A stretch of DNA of 64,000 nt from Betaproteobacteria bacterium. Lineage in GTDB: Bacteria > Pseudomonadota > Gammaproteobacteria > Burkholderiales > Thiobacillaceae. Made by a program: the position numbers and the translations under genes. The stretch is taken from NCBI GenBank assembly GCA_016234655.1, contig JACRAU010000013.1:33057-97056 (forward strand), given 5' to 3'. A model generated the notes under the pieces. The model was not told the origin of the DNA. It saw nothing but the letters and a program-made list of their open reading frames with translations, and searched no databases. Numbering within the stretch: the first letter of the stretch is position 1; each line of letters begins with the position of its first letter. Shown here one piece after another: positions 1 to 8,340 of the stretch.

Positions 1-698
1 GCACCCCGCGCCAGGGTGGGCGGGCGCTTATCATCGAAGACGACACCTTCTTCGCCCGTTTGATTGCCGTGGTGTGCGGCAATCTCGGCATTGCCGCCGA
101 TTTGGCGAGCTCGGTCGAGCAAGCCCTCGACCTGTTTCAAAAGCACCGCTATCAGGCCGTGGTCAGCGATGTGCTGTTGATCGGGCGGGAGACCGGCATC
201 GATCTGGTGCGCCGAATTCGGCAACTGCCCGACGAACGCGCGCGCGTGCCCATACTCGTCATCTCCAACTACAACGATACGGCCCGGCGCCTGGAGGTGC
301 TGCGTTGCGGCGCCGATGGCTATCTGTCCAAGCCGTTTTTGGCCGAGGAATTGTTCTGGCGCCTGCGCAACCTGTTGGAGCGCGCCGATGCCCCGCTCGC
401 GGCCAATCAGACCGCGCCGGCCAACGACGATGCGCCGCCGGACGCATCCGCGCACGGCGCTTTGTCCGAGCGCGAGACCGAGATCGCGCGGGCGGTCGCC
501 CAGGGCCTGTCGGACAAAAGTATCGCCCAGCAATTCGGCATCTCGTTCTGGACCGTACGCAGCCACATCAACCGCATTTTTTCCAAGCTGGGCTTGGCCA
601 ATCGCGCCGGCCTGGTCAAATACATGTTGCAACGGCAGCTTGCGGACGCGGTCCGCGAGGGGGCCGTGCCGCTGCACGGCAAGCTACCCGGCGAATAG
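1..698 (+). CDS. Response regulator, REC + LuxR-type HTH (5' partial)
   Basis: This gene enters from the left edge: the frame is open to base 3 and reads GRALIIEDDTFFARL before the first possible start at 60, so the true start lies outside the window. The upstream residues supply the acidic EDD pocket of a receiver domain. The likely phospho-acceptor Asp is in the VVSDVLL stretch and the conserved Lys is in GYLSKPF. The C-terminal part (LSERETEIARAVAQGLSDKS onward) is a LuxR/NarL-type helix-turn-helix. It should act as a transcription regulator phosphorylated by a sensor kinase that is not visible here. The stop codon lies within a short duplicated segment that also occurs at the end of the next gene. 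Confidence 0.88.
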   Translation, partial: TPRQGGRALIIEDDTFFARLIAVVCGNLGIAADLASSVEQALDLFQKHRYQAVVSDVLLIGRETGIDLVRRIRQLPDERARVPILVISNYNDTARRLEVLRCGADGYLSKPFLAEELFWRLRNLLERADAPLAANQTAPANDDAPPDASAHGALSERETEIARAVAQGLSDKSIAQQFGISFWTVRSHINRIFSKLGLANRAGLVKYMLQRQLADAVREGAVPLHGKLPGE

Positions 699-760
699 CC
701 ATAGGGCTTGAGCGCCGCCGCCAGCGCCTTCAGGCAATAATCCACGTTTTGGCTCCGGCA
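699..760 (-). pseudogene. Duplicated 3' tail fragment of the adjacent aminotransferase gene
   Basis: On the minus strand this stretch encodes [17 protein letters not shown], nearly the C-terminus of the adjacent aminotransferase ([15 protein letters not shown]). At DNA level 706-750 matches 812-856 at 38 of 45 positions in the same orientation. There is no upstream coding sequence, so it is a gene relic, from a tandem duplication or a recombination scar. The homology appears to run into the stop-codon region of the upstream response regulator (GGCGAAT at both places). Confidence 0.6.
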
Positions 761-806
761 TCACCTGAAGGCGAGCCTGCACCGAAACGTGGCGCGCCTT
801 GGCGAA

Positions 807-1943
807 TCAAGCCTTGAGCACGGCCTCCAATGCCTTCAGACAATAATCCACGTTTTCCGGCCTGGCGCTGTAACCCATCAGGCCGATGCGCCATATCTTG
901 CCGGCCAGCGCGCCCAGGCCGGCGCCGATCTCCAGGTTGAATTCATTCAGCAGCCGCGCGCGCGCGGCGGCATCGTCGACCCCCTCGGGGATATAGACCG
1001 AATTGAGCTGCGGCAGCCGTGCGTCTTCCGCCACCACGAACCGCATGCCCAGTTTTTCCAGGCCGGCCTTGAGCTGCTCGTGCATGGCGCGATGCCGCGC
1101 CCAGGCGTTCTCGATGCCTTCCTCGGCCAGGATCACCAGGGCCTCGTGCAGGCCGTAGAGCGAATTGATCGGCGCGGTGTGGTGATAGGTGCGCTTGCCC
1201 TCGCCGCTCCAATAGCCGAGCACCAGGTTCAAATCCATGAACCAGCTCTGCACCGGCGTCTTGCGCGTCTTGACCTTCTCGATCGCGCGCGCGCCGAAGG
1301 TCACCGGCGACAGGCCGGGCTTGCACGACAGGCATTTCTGGCTGCCGGAATAGGCGGCGTCGATGCCCCACTCGTCGATCAGCACCGGGGTGCCGCCGAG
1401 CGAGGTCACGCAATCCATGATCACCAGCGCGCCGTGCTTGTGCGCGATCTCGGCCAGGGCCTTGGCGTCGGACTGGGCGCCGGTCGAGGTCTCGGCATGG
1501 ACGAAGGCCAGAATCTTGGCATCCGGGTTGGCGGCGAAGGCATCGGCTACCTTGGCCACGTCCACCGGCTCGCCCCAGTTGTCTTCCACCACCACGGGGA
1601 TGCCGCCGGCGCGTTTCACGTTCTCCAGCATGCGGCCGCCGAACACACCGTTGATGCAGACGATCGCCTTGTCGCCCGGCTCCACCAGATTGACGAAGCA
1701 GGTTTCCATGCCGACCGAGCCGGGGCCGGAGACCGGGAAGGTCAGCTTGTTCTCGGTCTGAAAGGCATAGCGCAACAACTGCTTGGTCTCTTCCATCATG
1801 TCGGTGAAGGCCGGGTCCAGATGGCCGATGGTCGGTCGGGCCATCGCATCGAGGATGCGCTGCGGCACGTCGGACGGGCCGGGGCCCATCAAGGTGCGGC
1901 GCGGCGGTTGAAAGGACTTGATGGCGGGTGCGGCAAACGACAT
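807..1943 (-). CDS. Class V PLP aminotransferase (alanine/serine--glyoxylate type)
   Basis: The 378-residue protein has the usual length for the alanine-glyoxylate / serine-glyoxylate aminotransferase family. The N-terminal [14 protein letters not shown] segment, a central [11 protein letters not shown] segment with the cofactor-binding Asp, and SGSQKCL, where Lys203 should form the Schiff base with pyridoxal phosphate, are all present. It should transfer an amino group between glyoxylate and alanine or serine in the cytoplasm, as in photorespiratory-type glycolate salvage. The substrate cannot be fixed from sequence. The start is the ATG at 1943, just after a GAGGAGCCC Shine-Dalgarno-like stretch. 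It is transcribed divergently from the next gene. Confidence 0.88.
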   Translation of the reverse strand: MSFAAPAIKSFQPPRRTLMGPGPSDVPQRILDAMARPTIGHLDPAFTDMMEETKQLLRYAFQTENKLTFPVSGPGSVGMETCFVNLVEPGDKAIVCINGVFGGRMLENVKRAGGIPVVVEDNWGEPVDVAKVADAFAANPDAKILAFVHAETSTGAQSDAKALAEIAHKHGALVIMDCVTSLGGTPVLIDEWGIDAAYSGSQKCLSCKPGLSPVTFGARAIEKVKTRKTPVQSWFMDLNLVLGYWSGEGKRTYHHTAPINSLYGLHEALVILAEEGIENAWARHRAMHEQLKAGLEKLGMRFVVAEDARLPQLNSVYIPEGVDDAAARARLLNEFNLEIGAGLGALAGKIWRIGLMGYSARPENVDYCLKALEAVLKA

Positions 1944-2042
1944 GACTCGGGCTCCTCGATACGAACCCGACGATCTTACTTGGTTTTTCGCGCCGGCCGG
2001 AAGCCGCCCTTACAATCGAACTATTCGAACAAGGAGCCCGCC

Positions 2043-2813
2043 ATGGACAAGACCGTCATCCTCATCGGCCTGGGCCAGCTCGGCCGCCTCTTCGCCGGCG
2101 GCCTGCTGCGCACCGGCCACACCGTCGTGCCGGTCAACCGCGGCGACGACATGGACATCGTCGCGGCCAAATGGCCCGAGCCCGCCTTGGTGCTGGTCGC
2201 GGTGGCCGAGGCCGAGCTGCATACCGTGCTGGCCCACTTGCCGCCGAATTGGAAGAACCGCATCGGCCTGCTGCAAAACGAACTCTTGCCGCGCGACTGG
2301 ATCGCGCACAAGCTGTCCGCGCCCACCGTGATCTCGGTCTGGTTCGAAAAGAAAAAAGGCATGGACGCCAAACCCCTGTTGCCCTCGCCCGCCTTCGGCC
2401 CCGCCGCCGCGCGCCTGGTCACCGCGCTCGGCGCGCTCGACCTGCCGGCGCGCACCCTGGCCGATGCCGAATCGCTGGAATGGGAACTGGTGCGCAAGAA
2501 CCTCTACATCCTCACCAGCAACATCGCCGGCCTTGTCGTCGGCGGCGATGTCGGCACCCTATGGGACAAACACCGCGATCTGGCCGAGGCCGTCGCCGCC
2601 GACGTGCTGGATGTTCAAGACTGGCTGAGCGGCCGCGAACACGACCGTTTCAAACTCATGCAAGGCCTACTCGAAGCCTTCAACGCCGACCCGCTGCACG
2701 GCTGCGCCGGGCGCACCGCGCCGATGCGGCTGAAGCGGGCGCTGGCGCACGCGGATCAAGCGTGCTTGGGGGTGGGGACGTTGAGGCGGATTGCGGCGGA
2801 GAAGGGGCTTTGA
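2043..2813 (+). CDS. NAD(P)-binding Rossmann protein, ketopantoate reductase-like
   Basis: The 256-residue product begins with a Rossmann nucleotide-binding loop (VILIGLGQLGRLFAGGL), followed by an acidic residue pattern and an all-helical C-terminal half. This layout resembles 6-phosphogluconate/ketopantoate reductase-like proteins, but I see no convincing PanE signature, so the substrate is unknown. The frame is open much further upstream; I chose the ATG at 2043 because an AAGGAG site sits directly before it and the upstream translation is the antisense of the aminotransferase gene. The upstream region is shared with the divergent aminotransferase gene. Confidence 0.7.
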   Translation: MDKTVILIGLGQLGRLFAGGLLRTGHTVVPVNRGDDMDIVAAKWPEPALVLVAVAEAELHTVLAHLPPNWKNRIGLLQNELLPRDWIAHKLSAPTVISVWFEKKKGMDAKPLLPSPAFGPAAARLVTALGALDLPARTLADAESLEWELVRKNLYILTSNIAGLVVGGDVGTLWDKHRDLAEAVAADVLDVQDWLSGREHDRFKLMQGLLEAFNADPLHGCAGRTAPMRLKRALAHADQACLGVGTLRRIAAEKGL

Positions 2814-2823
2814 TCGGCGGGGC

Positions 2824-3843
2824 CTATTGACGATCTGCCGGCAAGCGCGGCTTGTCCTGCTTGGGCAAACGGCCGGTCAAGCCCTTCAGAAAGGCGACGA
2901 TCGCTTTCGCTTCCTCGTCCCTCAGTTCCTTGTTGAGTTGGGTCTTGGCCATCACCCGCACCGCCTCTTCCAGGTTCGGCACCTTGCCGTTGTGCATGTA
3001 GGGGCCGGTCAGGTCGACGTTGCGCAGGGAAGGGATGCGATACATGTGCTTGTCCTTCTCCTGCTTGGTGACCTCGTAGCGCCCCAGGTCTTTGGTCAGC
3101 TCGTACTTGGCGTCGTAGATGCTGCCTTTGAAAAAAGGGAATCGCTGGAGGTTCCAGGGGTAGAACAAGGCGCCGGGAATCGTGATGTAGCCGGCATAGG
3201 TGGGGCTGGAATGGCAGCTGACGCAGCGCAAGTCTTGAAATAGCTTCATGCCGCGTTGGGCCTGGGCGGTGAGGGCCTGCTTGTCGCCCTTCAGGAAACG
3301 GTCGACCGGGCTGTCGGGCGTGAGCAGGGTGCGCTCGTAGGCGGCGATGGCGCGGACGACGTTGTCGAGGGTGAGCGGGTCCCGGTCGCCGAAGACGGCG
3401 GCGAACTGCCGGCTGTAGCCGGGAATTTTCTTCAAGCGCTGGATGACCGCATTGTGGCTGGGCATGGCCATTTCAACCGGGTTGATCATCGGCCCCTTGG
3501 CCTGCTCTTCGAGGCTGGCGGCGCGGCCATCCCAAAACTGGGTATTCAAAAAGGCGGCGTTCCAGACGGTGGGCGCGTTGCGGCTGCCGGTTTTGCCGGC
3601 GACGCCGATGGCGGTGGCGCGGCCATCGTTGCCACCACCCTTGACGACATCGTGGCAGGACGCGCAGGAGACGGTGCCATCCAGCGACAGGCGCGGGTCG
3701 AAAAAGAGCTGCTTGCCCAGCGCCACCTTGGCCGCGCTCATGGGGCTGTCGGCGGGAACCGGGGGCATGGCGGGCAGCGGGGCCAGGGCGGCCTGGGCAG
3801 TCGTCGCGACGAAGGCGAGGGACACAGCGGCTACGATGCGCAT
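2824..3843 (-). CDS. Di-haem cytochrome c peroxidase (CCP/MauG superfamily)
   Basis: The 339-residue precursor starts with a Sec signal peptide (cleavage likely after TTAQA, near residue 18). It carries two CxxCH haem-binding motifs, CASCH at residues 60-64 and CVSCH at 207-211. The order and spacing fit bacterial di-haem peroxidases, which reduce hydrogen peroxide in the periplasm with electrons from small cytochromes c. The C-terminal RIPSLRNVDLTGPYMHNG segment is typical of the family. An AGGAA ribosome site precedes the ATG at 3843. It converges with the preceding gene (stops about 10 bp apart). Whether the real role is peroxide removal or MauG-like protein oxidation cannot be decided here. 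Confidence 0.9.
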   Translation of the reverse strand: MRIVAAVSLAFVATTAQAALAPLPAMPPVPADSPMSAAKVALGKQLFFDPRLSLDGTVSCASCHDVVKGGGNDGRATAIGVAGKTGSRNAPTVWNAAFLNTQFWDGRAASLEEQAKGPMINPVEMAMPSHNAVIQRLKKIPGYSRQFAAVFGDRDPLTLDNVVRAIAAYERTLLTPDSPVDRFLKGDKQALTAQAQRGMKLFQDLRCVSCHSSPTYAGYITIPGALFYPWNLQRFPFFKGSIYDAKYELTKDLGRYEVTKQEKDKHMYRIPSLRNVDLTGPYMHNGKVPNLEEAVRVMAKTQLNKELRDEEAKAIVAFLKGLTGRLPKQDKPRLPADRQ

Positions 3844-4052
3844 CGTAAGATTCCTAATAAATCAGGAAATCGGCTGTCCATCCTAGATCGCAGCGGCCGG
3901 CGGCGCATTGACCTGGGTCACGCCTCGGGGCCGGTGCCGGCAAAGAATGCGGCGCGGTTTTCGGGCATTGCCGGCCCACCTGTTCAAAGCTAGCATTCGC
4001 CGGAATTACGATTTCCCGCGCTGAGCGGTAATACAACAAAGAGAGGAGAACC

Positions 4053-4841
4053 ATGCAGCCGACTGCCTACACCGGAAGCACCCTTTGGCACGAACTTGAG
4101 GTCAGCCGCATCCCGCTCGGCCAGCCTTTTTCCTGGTTGGCCAGGGGCTGGCGCGATATCCGCTCGGCGGGCATCTACAGCCTGCGCTACGGGCTGGCCA
4201 TTGTGGTGGTCAGCGCGCTGCTTACCTGGCTGGTGTGGAGCACCGACAGCCTGTACATGCTGCCCTTTTTGGTCGGCGGCTTTTTCATCGTCGCGCCGCC
4301 GCTGGGCATCGGCCTCTACCTGATGAGCGCCCATCTGGAGCGGGGCCTGCCCATCTCGGGTTGCAGCGCCTATCAAGCCTGGAAGCTCAACCAAAGCCAG
4401 GTCTCCATGGTCAGCGCCGGTTTCATCGGGCTCATGAACTTCTGGTTCGCCGCCATCGTCGGGCTGTTCGCGCTGCTCTATGAGGGCAGCATCCCGTCGT
4501 TCGACAACTTCATCGACAAGGTGTTTTTGTCCGAAGCGGGGTTCAACTTCACCCTCGCCAGCGTGCTGGTCGGCTTTCTGCTGGCCTGGTGCGCCTACGC
4601 CATCAGCGTCATCACCGTGCCCATGCTGGTCGATCGCCAGGTGGATGGCTTTACCGCCATTCGCTTCAGCATCCGGTCGGTGCTGGGCAACATGCCCGCC
4701 ATGATGCTGTGGGCCGGCCTGATCGTATTCATCGTCGGGCTGGGCATCGCCACCTTCTATATCGGGCTGGTCATTGCGCTGCCGCTCATCGGGCACGCCA
4801 GCTGGCATGCCTATCGCGACTTGGTGCCGGGCGGCGGGTAA
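4053..4841 (+). CDS. DUF2189 family integral membrane protein
   Basis: The 262-residue protein has about five to six hydrophobic segments, including stretches near residues 48-65, 70-90, 120-145, 170-195 and 218-250. The N-terminus (ISRIPLGQPFSWLARGW-like, with WRDIR) and overall pattern match the DUF2189 family of proteobacterial inner-membrane proteins, often found near cytochrome or respiratory genes. No function is established. A very strong GAGAGGAGAA ribosome site precedes the ATG at 4053. It is divergent from the peroxidase gene, with a roughly 210-bp intergenic region that shows no clear promoter to me. Confidence 0.8.
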   Translation: MQPTAYTGSTLWHELEVSRIPLGQPFSWLARGWRDIRSAGIYSLRYGLAIVVVSALLTWLVWSTDSLYMLPFLVGGFFIVAPPLGIGLYLMSAHLERGLPISGCSAYQAWKLNQSQVSMVSAGFIGLMNFWFAAIVGLFALLYEGSIPSFDNFIDKVFLSEAGFNFTLASVLVGFLLAWCAYAISVITVPMLVDRQVDGFTAIRFSIRSVLGNMPAMMLWAGLIVFIVGLGIATFYIGLVIALPLIGHASWHAYRDLVPGGG

Positions 4842-4894
4842 GGTAGCTGGAACGGGGTACGGATCGCCTGTCTGCGCCGGCGGCCGGTAGGGTT

Positions 4895-4923
4895 AATTCG
4901 AGACTGAACTGCCCGCTTGATTC
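4895..4923 (+). repeat. Short repeat left of the toxin-antitoxin module
   Basis: AATTCGAGACTG followed by CCCGCTTGATTC resembles a segment on the far side of the toxin-antitoxin pair (5768-5792), which has AATTCGAGCCTG and CCCCTTTGATTC in the same orientation. These may be the ends of an inserted cassette. The match is short and imperfect. Confidence 0.35.
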
Positions 4924-4981
4924 AGGCCTGCTTCGCAAAAAACCGGGTTGCCATTAGTAATCCATTGGATCACAATAAACC

Positions 4982-5316
4982 GTGATTACCGTCGCCGAAC
5001 TTCCCGAGTACATTCGCCGCGCGCAGAAGCTCCTCTCGGCAGAAGAGCGGCGAGACATTGTCGAATATCTGGCCACACACCCCAAAACCGGCGACCTGAT
5101 AGAGGGAACCGGCGGCCTGCGCAAACTGCGCTGGGGGCGTGGCGGGCAAGGCAAATCGGGCGGCGTTCGGTTGATTTACTACTACCACAGCGAAGGCAGC
5201 CGCTTTACCTGCTGACCCTGTTCGCCAAGAACGAACGGGCCAATCTCAGCAAGGCAGAGCGCAACGACCTGGCCGGCCTGGTGGATATCCTGGTGCAAGC
5301 CTGGTTCGAGAGGTGA
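4982..5316 (+). pseudogene. RelE/ParE-type toxin gene with a frameshift
   Basis: Translation from the GTG at 4982 gives a RelE/HigB-like toxin start (MITVAELPEYIRRAQKLLSA, later GGVRLIYYYHSEGSRF) but stops at 5213. The expected C-terminal part (LYLLTLFAKNERANLSKAER onward, ending VQAWFER) continues in another frame to 5316. Removing one missing-base shift near 5199-5201 (AGCCGCTTTACC) would restore a continuous protein of about 110 residues. This is either an inactivated toxin, a sequencing error, or, less likely, a programmed frameshift. The antitoxin gene follows 3 bp later and is intact. Confidence 0.8.
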
Positions 5317-5319
5317 AAA

Positions 5320-5604
5320 ATGGGAAAAGCTTTTGAAAGTATCAAGCAAGGCCTGACCCAGGCCGTGGACCACGCGAAGGGCCGGAAGGTCGCCGCCAAG
5401 GTGTATCGGCCATCCGAGGTCGATGTGGCCGGGCTGCGCAAGCGCCTCGACCTGACTCAGGAGCAGTTCGCGGCGCGATTCGGCTTTTCCGTGGCCACGC
5501 TGCGCCACTGGGAGCGCGGCGACCGCACCCCGCATGGCCCGGCCCTGGTGCTGCTTAACCTGATCGAACGCGACCCCAAGGCGGTCATGCGGGCGCTCGC
5601 GTAA
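5320..5604 (+). CDS. HTH antitoxin of the RelE/NadS-type TA module
   Basis: The 94-residue protein has a C-terminal Cro/CI-type helix-turn-helix (LRKRLDLTQEQFAARFGFSV, then TLRHWERGDRTPHGPAL), as in HigA/NadS-like antitoxins encoded downstream of their toxins. It should bind and neutralise the toxin and autorepress the operon. It follows the frameshifted toxin reading frame with a GAGAGG ribosome site. With the toxin broken, this copy may be an orphan antitoxin that could still counteract related toxins. Confidence 0.82.
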   Translation: MGKAFESIKQGLTQAVDHAKGRKVAAKVYRPSEVDVAGLRKRLDLTQEQFAARFGFSVATLRHWERGDRTPHGPALVLLNLIERDPKAVMRALA

Positions 5605-5691
5605 CAGCCCCTTCGACAGCGCCGGGCAAAAGGCAAGGCCTGGCCCCGATGCCCTCGCTGTGCTTGGCTGTGTGGGCAAGGAACGGAGGTA

Positions 5692-5712
5692 GGTCGGCTT
5701 GCGGTGCCGACC
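5692..5712 (+). terminator. Possible hairpin after the antitoxin gene
   Basis: GGTCGGC and GCCGACC form a 7-bp stem with a 7-nt loop about 90 bp after the antitoxin stop. There is no strong T-tract, only CATTTAATTC, so termination is uncertain. Confidence 0.3.
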
Positions 5713-5767
5713 CATTTAATTCAGGGCCTGGCTGAGATCGTCGGGCTTATTGAAACGGCGGGGATGA

Positions 5768-5792
5768 AATTCGAGCCTGGCCCCTTTGATTC
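5768..5792 (+). repeat. Short repeat right of the toxin-antitoxin module
   Basis: AATTCGAGCCTG and CCCCTTTGATTC are the partner of the similar segment at 4895-4923. The rest of the 5605-5866 gap holds no gene that I can support. Confidence 0.35.
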
Positions 5793-5866
5793 CCGCGGCT
5801 CGCTCCAGGGCAAGTAGCCCGCTGCTTTTTATCCGGTGCGAGTGCGGGTCGCCGGTCTGCGTCAGC

Positions 5867-6667
5867 TTAGCTGCGACGTGCGCTATATGCTTTTAAGTCG
5901 CTTGGGGATATATCCGACGCGGCAACGAGTTGATAGTGGCGTTCTTCTACCACCTTGATGTCGCCATCTTCGACCGTCAGCTCGAAAAGAGCGATTTTGT
6001 CGTCGTGCATAAACTGTGCGGACACTGCGCGACAAATCAGCTGGGGAAATTTCTCGGTACAGCAGGCGATGTCTTGTTGGGTTTGAACTACACCGTGCTT
6101 GTCGCTACCTCCTTTTGCTTGAACAGGTATCACAAATTGCCTGCCGAATTTATCGACACCAACGTAAATTTCATCGATTTCGATTTGGCCGATTGTCTTT
6201 ACAGTGGTTCGCAAATGGTTTTGAAGCGAATATGTGGTGATGCCAAGAAAAATGTCGATTAGACGGTTGTAGCGAACTTTCGCAAGCAGGGCTTGTTCGT
6301 CTGACTGGGCATATGTTGCGATAATCTCCGGTGTTGCATCGGGAATTTTGACGGTGACCAGATTGGCGCTAGGTACGATTCGGTTTGCCGAGGTCATACG
6401 AAAACGATACTTTGCCCGCCCAGCCCCTTCGATGATCCACTCTTTTCCTTCACTGGCGGTTTTAACGACCGAGTCGGGCAAGTCTTTTCGATACCGGAAC
6501 GAATACAAGACATCGCCGATATTTTTGGGAAGTTTGATGCCAAGCTTGGCGGCGGTTTCCTCAAATTCGTCGCGGGTGAAGTCGAACGAGTCGTGCTTGG
6601 GCGAATAATGATTCGCAAAGACTTTCGCAATAATTGCGTCGTACCTATTCTTTTCGCTTTTAGGCAT
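5867..6667 (-). CDS. Putative type II restriction endonuclease
   Basis: I do not recognise the exact family. The 266-residue protein is encoded directly downstream of a cytosine-5 methyltransferase gene, with ATGCCTAA shared between the methyltransferase stop and this start at 6667. This tight coupling is typical of a restriction partner. Residues 163-185 (EIDEIYVG, then FVIPVQAK) look like a PD-(D/E)xK nuclease core, with Asp165 as the metal ligand and Gln183-x-Lys185 as the second half. An in-frame ATG at 6721 lies inside the methyltransferase gene and is less likely. Base composition is visibly poorer in GC than in neighbouring core genes, consistent with transfer. Confidence 0.7.
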   Translation of the reverse strand: MPKSEKNRYDAIIAKVFANHYSPKHDSFDFTRDEFEETAAKLGIKLPKNIGDVLYSFRYRKDLPDSVVKTASEGKEWIIEGAGRAKYRFRMTSANRIVPSANLVTVKIPDATPEIIATYAQSDEQALLAKVRYNRLIDIFLGITTYSLQNHLRTTVKTIGQIEIDEIYVGVDKFGRQFVIPVQAKGGSDKHGVVQTQQDIACCTEKFPQLICRAVSAQFMHDDKIALFELTVEDGDIKVVEERHYQLVAASDISPSDLKAYSARRS

Positions 6668-7946
6668 TGGCGCCCCCCCTTTCCTCTTTTTTGTCGTATG
6701 TCTTACGGGTTCTTTGAGCAATTACCGTATTGGGTACGCTGAAATACTTTGCCGCTTTGCTCATGTCGAAGAACAGTAAATCCTCATCGCCATGGCCAAG
6801 GCTCAGAGTTTCGCTGGGTTTATTGGGCTCGATGTCCAGTGCTTTTACGATCTGTTTTGCAATGGCGCGGCCAAGCAATGGGGGTACGCTATTGCCGATC
6901 TGCCTAAAACCGTGCCATTTGGTTATGTGAAAGCGGAACCAGTCCGGGTAGGAATGAAGTCTGGCGGCCTCTCTAACCGTGATGACTCTCGGGCGAAATG
7001 GGTGAATAGGTCGTGGCGAAGTGAATGCGCCACGTGCACTGTCCGTGCCGGCGCGCAGTGTATTGCAGAGGCCATGAGGGTTTAGTTTGTGAAACCGACT
7101 AACCGGCTCCGTTTTTCCGTGCCCTGTCTCAAGAAAACGCTGGCGCGATAGGTCCGTATGTTCCGTACGCAGGCTGGCCGTCAGTATGTGGAGATCGAAT
7201 TCGCGTCTGTAGCCCATGTCCTCCGGGTCGGCATCGAGACCTCGAAGCTTTCTTGCATACGCGCTTTGGGTTTCGAACTCAGCTGGAACTGAGTCTGTAA
7301 TGAGCAATTCGTCGAATCCATCTGCGTCGGGTAAATCGCCTATAGCGTCGATGACGGTGGTCTTGCCGATGTGCTCAGGGTACTCGGGCATGGCCTCGCC
7401 TTTACGGGCACCTATCAAAAACAGGCGCTGGCGGTCCTGAGGAACTCCGAAGTCGGCTGCATTTAGTACCTTGTATGGCAACAATACATCGTAGCCGGCC
7501 TTGCTTAAGGCTTTGATTAATTCGGCGAGGAATTGCTTATGTTTTCCGACAGTGAGGCCTTTCACATTTTCAAAGACGCAATATTTAGGACGTAGCTCTC
7601 TAACTAGTCGTACATAGTGAAATACAAGTTGATTTCGCGGGTCGTCTAAGACGCGCTTTCCGATCATCGAAAAACCCTGGCATGGTGCCCCACCGAAAAC
7701 ACAATCGACCTCGGAGTTTTCCAACCCGGCTCTTCTGCGTATCTCGTCGCCAGTTAAGTCAACCACGCTTGCGCATATGACAGTGGTATTGGGGAAGTTG
7801 TATTTGTGCACAGCACAGTGGATTGGGTCGATCTCGACGGCGGCGGCTACGTCGAACCCGGCTTGCTCGAAGCCAAGCGATAAGCCGCCGGCTCCGGCAA
7901 AGAGGTCGATACCGATCGGTCGCTTATGTCGTTTCGATAAATTCAT
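6660..7946 (-). CDS. DNA (cytosine-5-)-methyltransferase
   Basis: The 428-residue enzyme has the ordered motifs of C5-methyltransferases: motif I GIDLFAGAGGLSLGFEQAG near residue 12, the catalytic motif IV GGAPCQGFSMIGKR with Cys89, motif VI ENVKG, and a C-terminal motif X (RQIGNSVPP). It should methylate cytosine at a specific site using S-adenosylmethionine and protect DNA from the neighbouring nuclease. The target sequence is not predictable from what I see. The start overlaps the end of vsr by 23 bp and the stop overlaps the start of the nuclease gene, so the three genes form one leftward operon. Confidence 0.93.
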   Translation of the reverse strand: MNLSKRHKRPIGIDLFAGAGGLSLGFEQAGFDVAAAVEIDPIHCAVHKYNFPNTTVICASVVDLTGDEIRRRAGLENSEVDCVFGGAPCQGFSMIGKRVLDDPRNQLVFHYVRLVRELRPKYCVFENVKGLTVGKHKQFLAELIKALSKAGYDVLLPYKVLNAADFGVPQDRQRLFLIGARKGEAMPEYPEHIGKTTVIDAIGDLPDADGFDELLITDSVPAEFETQSAYARKLRGLDADPEDMGYRREFDLHILTASLRTEHTDLSRQRFLETGHGKTEPVSRFHKLNPHGLCNTLRAGTDSARGAFTSPRPIHPFRPRVITVREAARLHSYPDWFRFHITKWHGFRQIGNSVPPLLGRAIAKQIVKALDIEPNKPSETLSLGHGDEDLLFFDMSKAAKYFSVPNTVIAQRTRKTYDKKEERGGANA

Positions 7947-8337
7947 ACAGCCTAGTCTTCAATAAACCCAAGTTTTTTAAGTCGCATTGCCATACGATAA
8001 ACACCCTCCAGCCGGCTTTCTGGAGATGTCGGAGATTGTCGGCGTCGCGTTTGCGGTTGCGCTCGATTTTTTCCTTCCAAAAGGCGATGTGGCTCTTGGG
8101 TAATCTTCCGAACTTGCATCCTTTATGACCATGCCAGAAACACCCTCGGACGTCGATGATCTTTTTGCGCCCTCTCATTACGATATCCGGTTTTCCCGGC
8201 AGGTCTTTAGCGTGCAAGCGATATCGATAGCCCATTCCAAAGATCAATCGCCTTACCGCGAGTTCCGGTCCAGTGTCTTTCGAGTGAACCGTAGACATGA
8301 TCTCGCTGCGTTTTTCTTTCGTACGAGTATCAGTCAT
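7924..8337 (-). CDS. vsr: Very short patch repair (Vsr) endonuclease
   Basis: The 137-residue protein aligns over its length with Vsr mismatch endonucleases, which nick beside T:G mismatches made when 5-methylcytosine deaminates. Glu25, Asp51 (in LPGKPDIV) and His69 (in GCFWH) fall at the E. coli Vsr positions. However, positions 63-64, Thr-His in the E. coli enzyme, are Val-Arg here (DVRGCFWH). These are active-site positions, so activity is doubtful. The frame is open further upstream but that part is malQ antisense-like shadow; the ATG at 8337 gives the standard length. It is the first gene of the restriction-modification operon. Confidence 0.92.
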   Translation of the reverse strand: MTDTRTKEKRSEIMSTVHSKDTGPELAVRRLIFGMGYRYRLHAKDLPGKPDIVMRGRKKIIDVRGCFWHGHKGCKFGRLPKSHIAFWKEKIERNRKRDADNLRHLQKAGWRVFIVWQCDLKNLGLLKTRLYEFIETT

Positions 8338-8340
8338 ATG

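Noticed and set aside
789..2042. Upstream extension of the dehydrogenase frame by more than 400 codons
   Set aside because: It is antisense to the well-supported aminotransferase gene and has no recognisable domain; the ATG at 2043 with AAGGAG is the real start.
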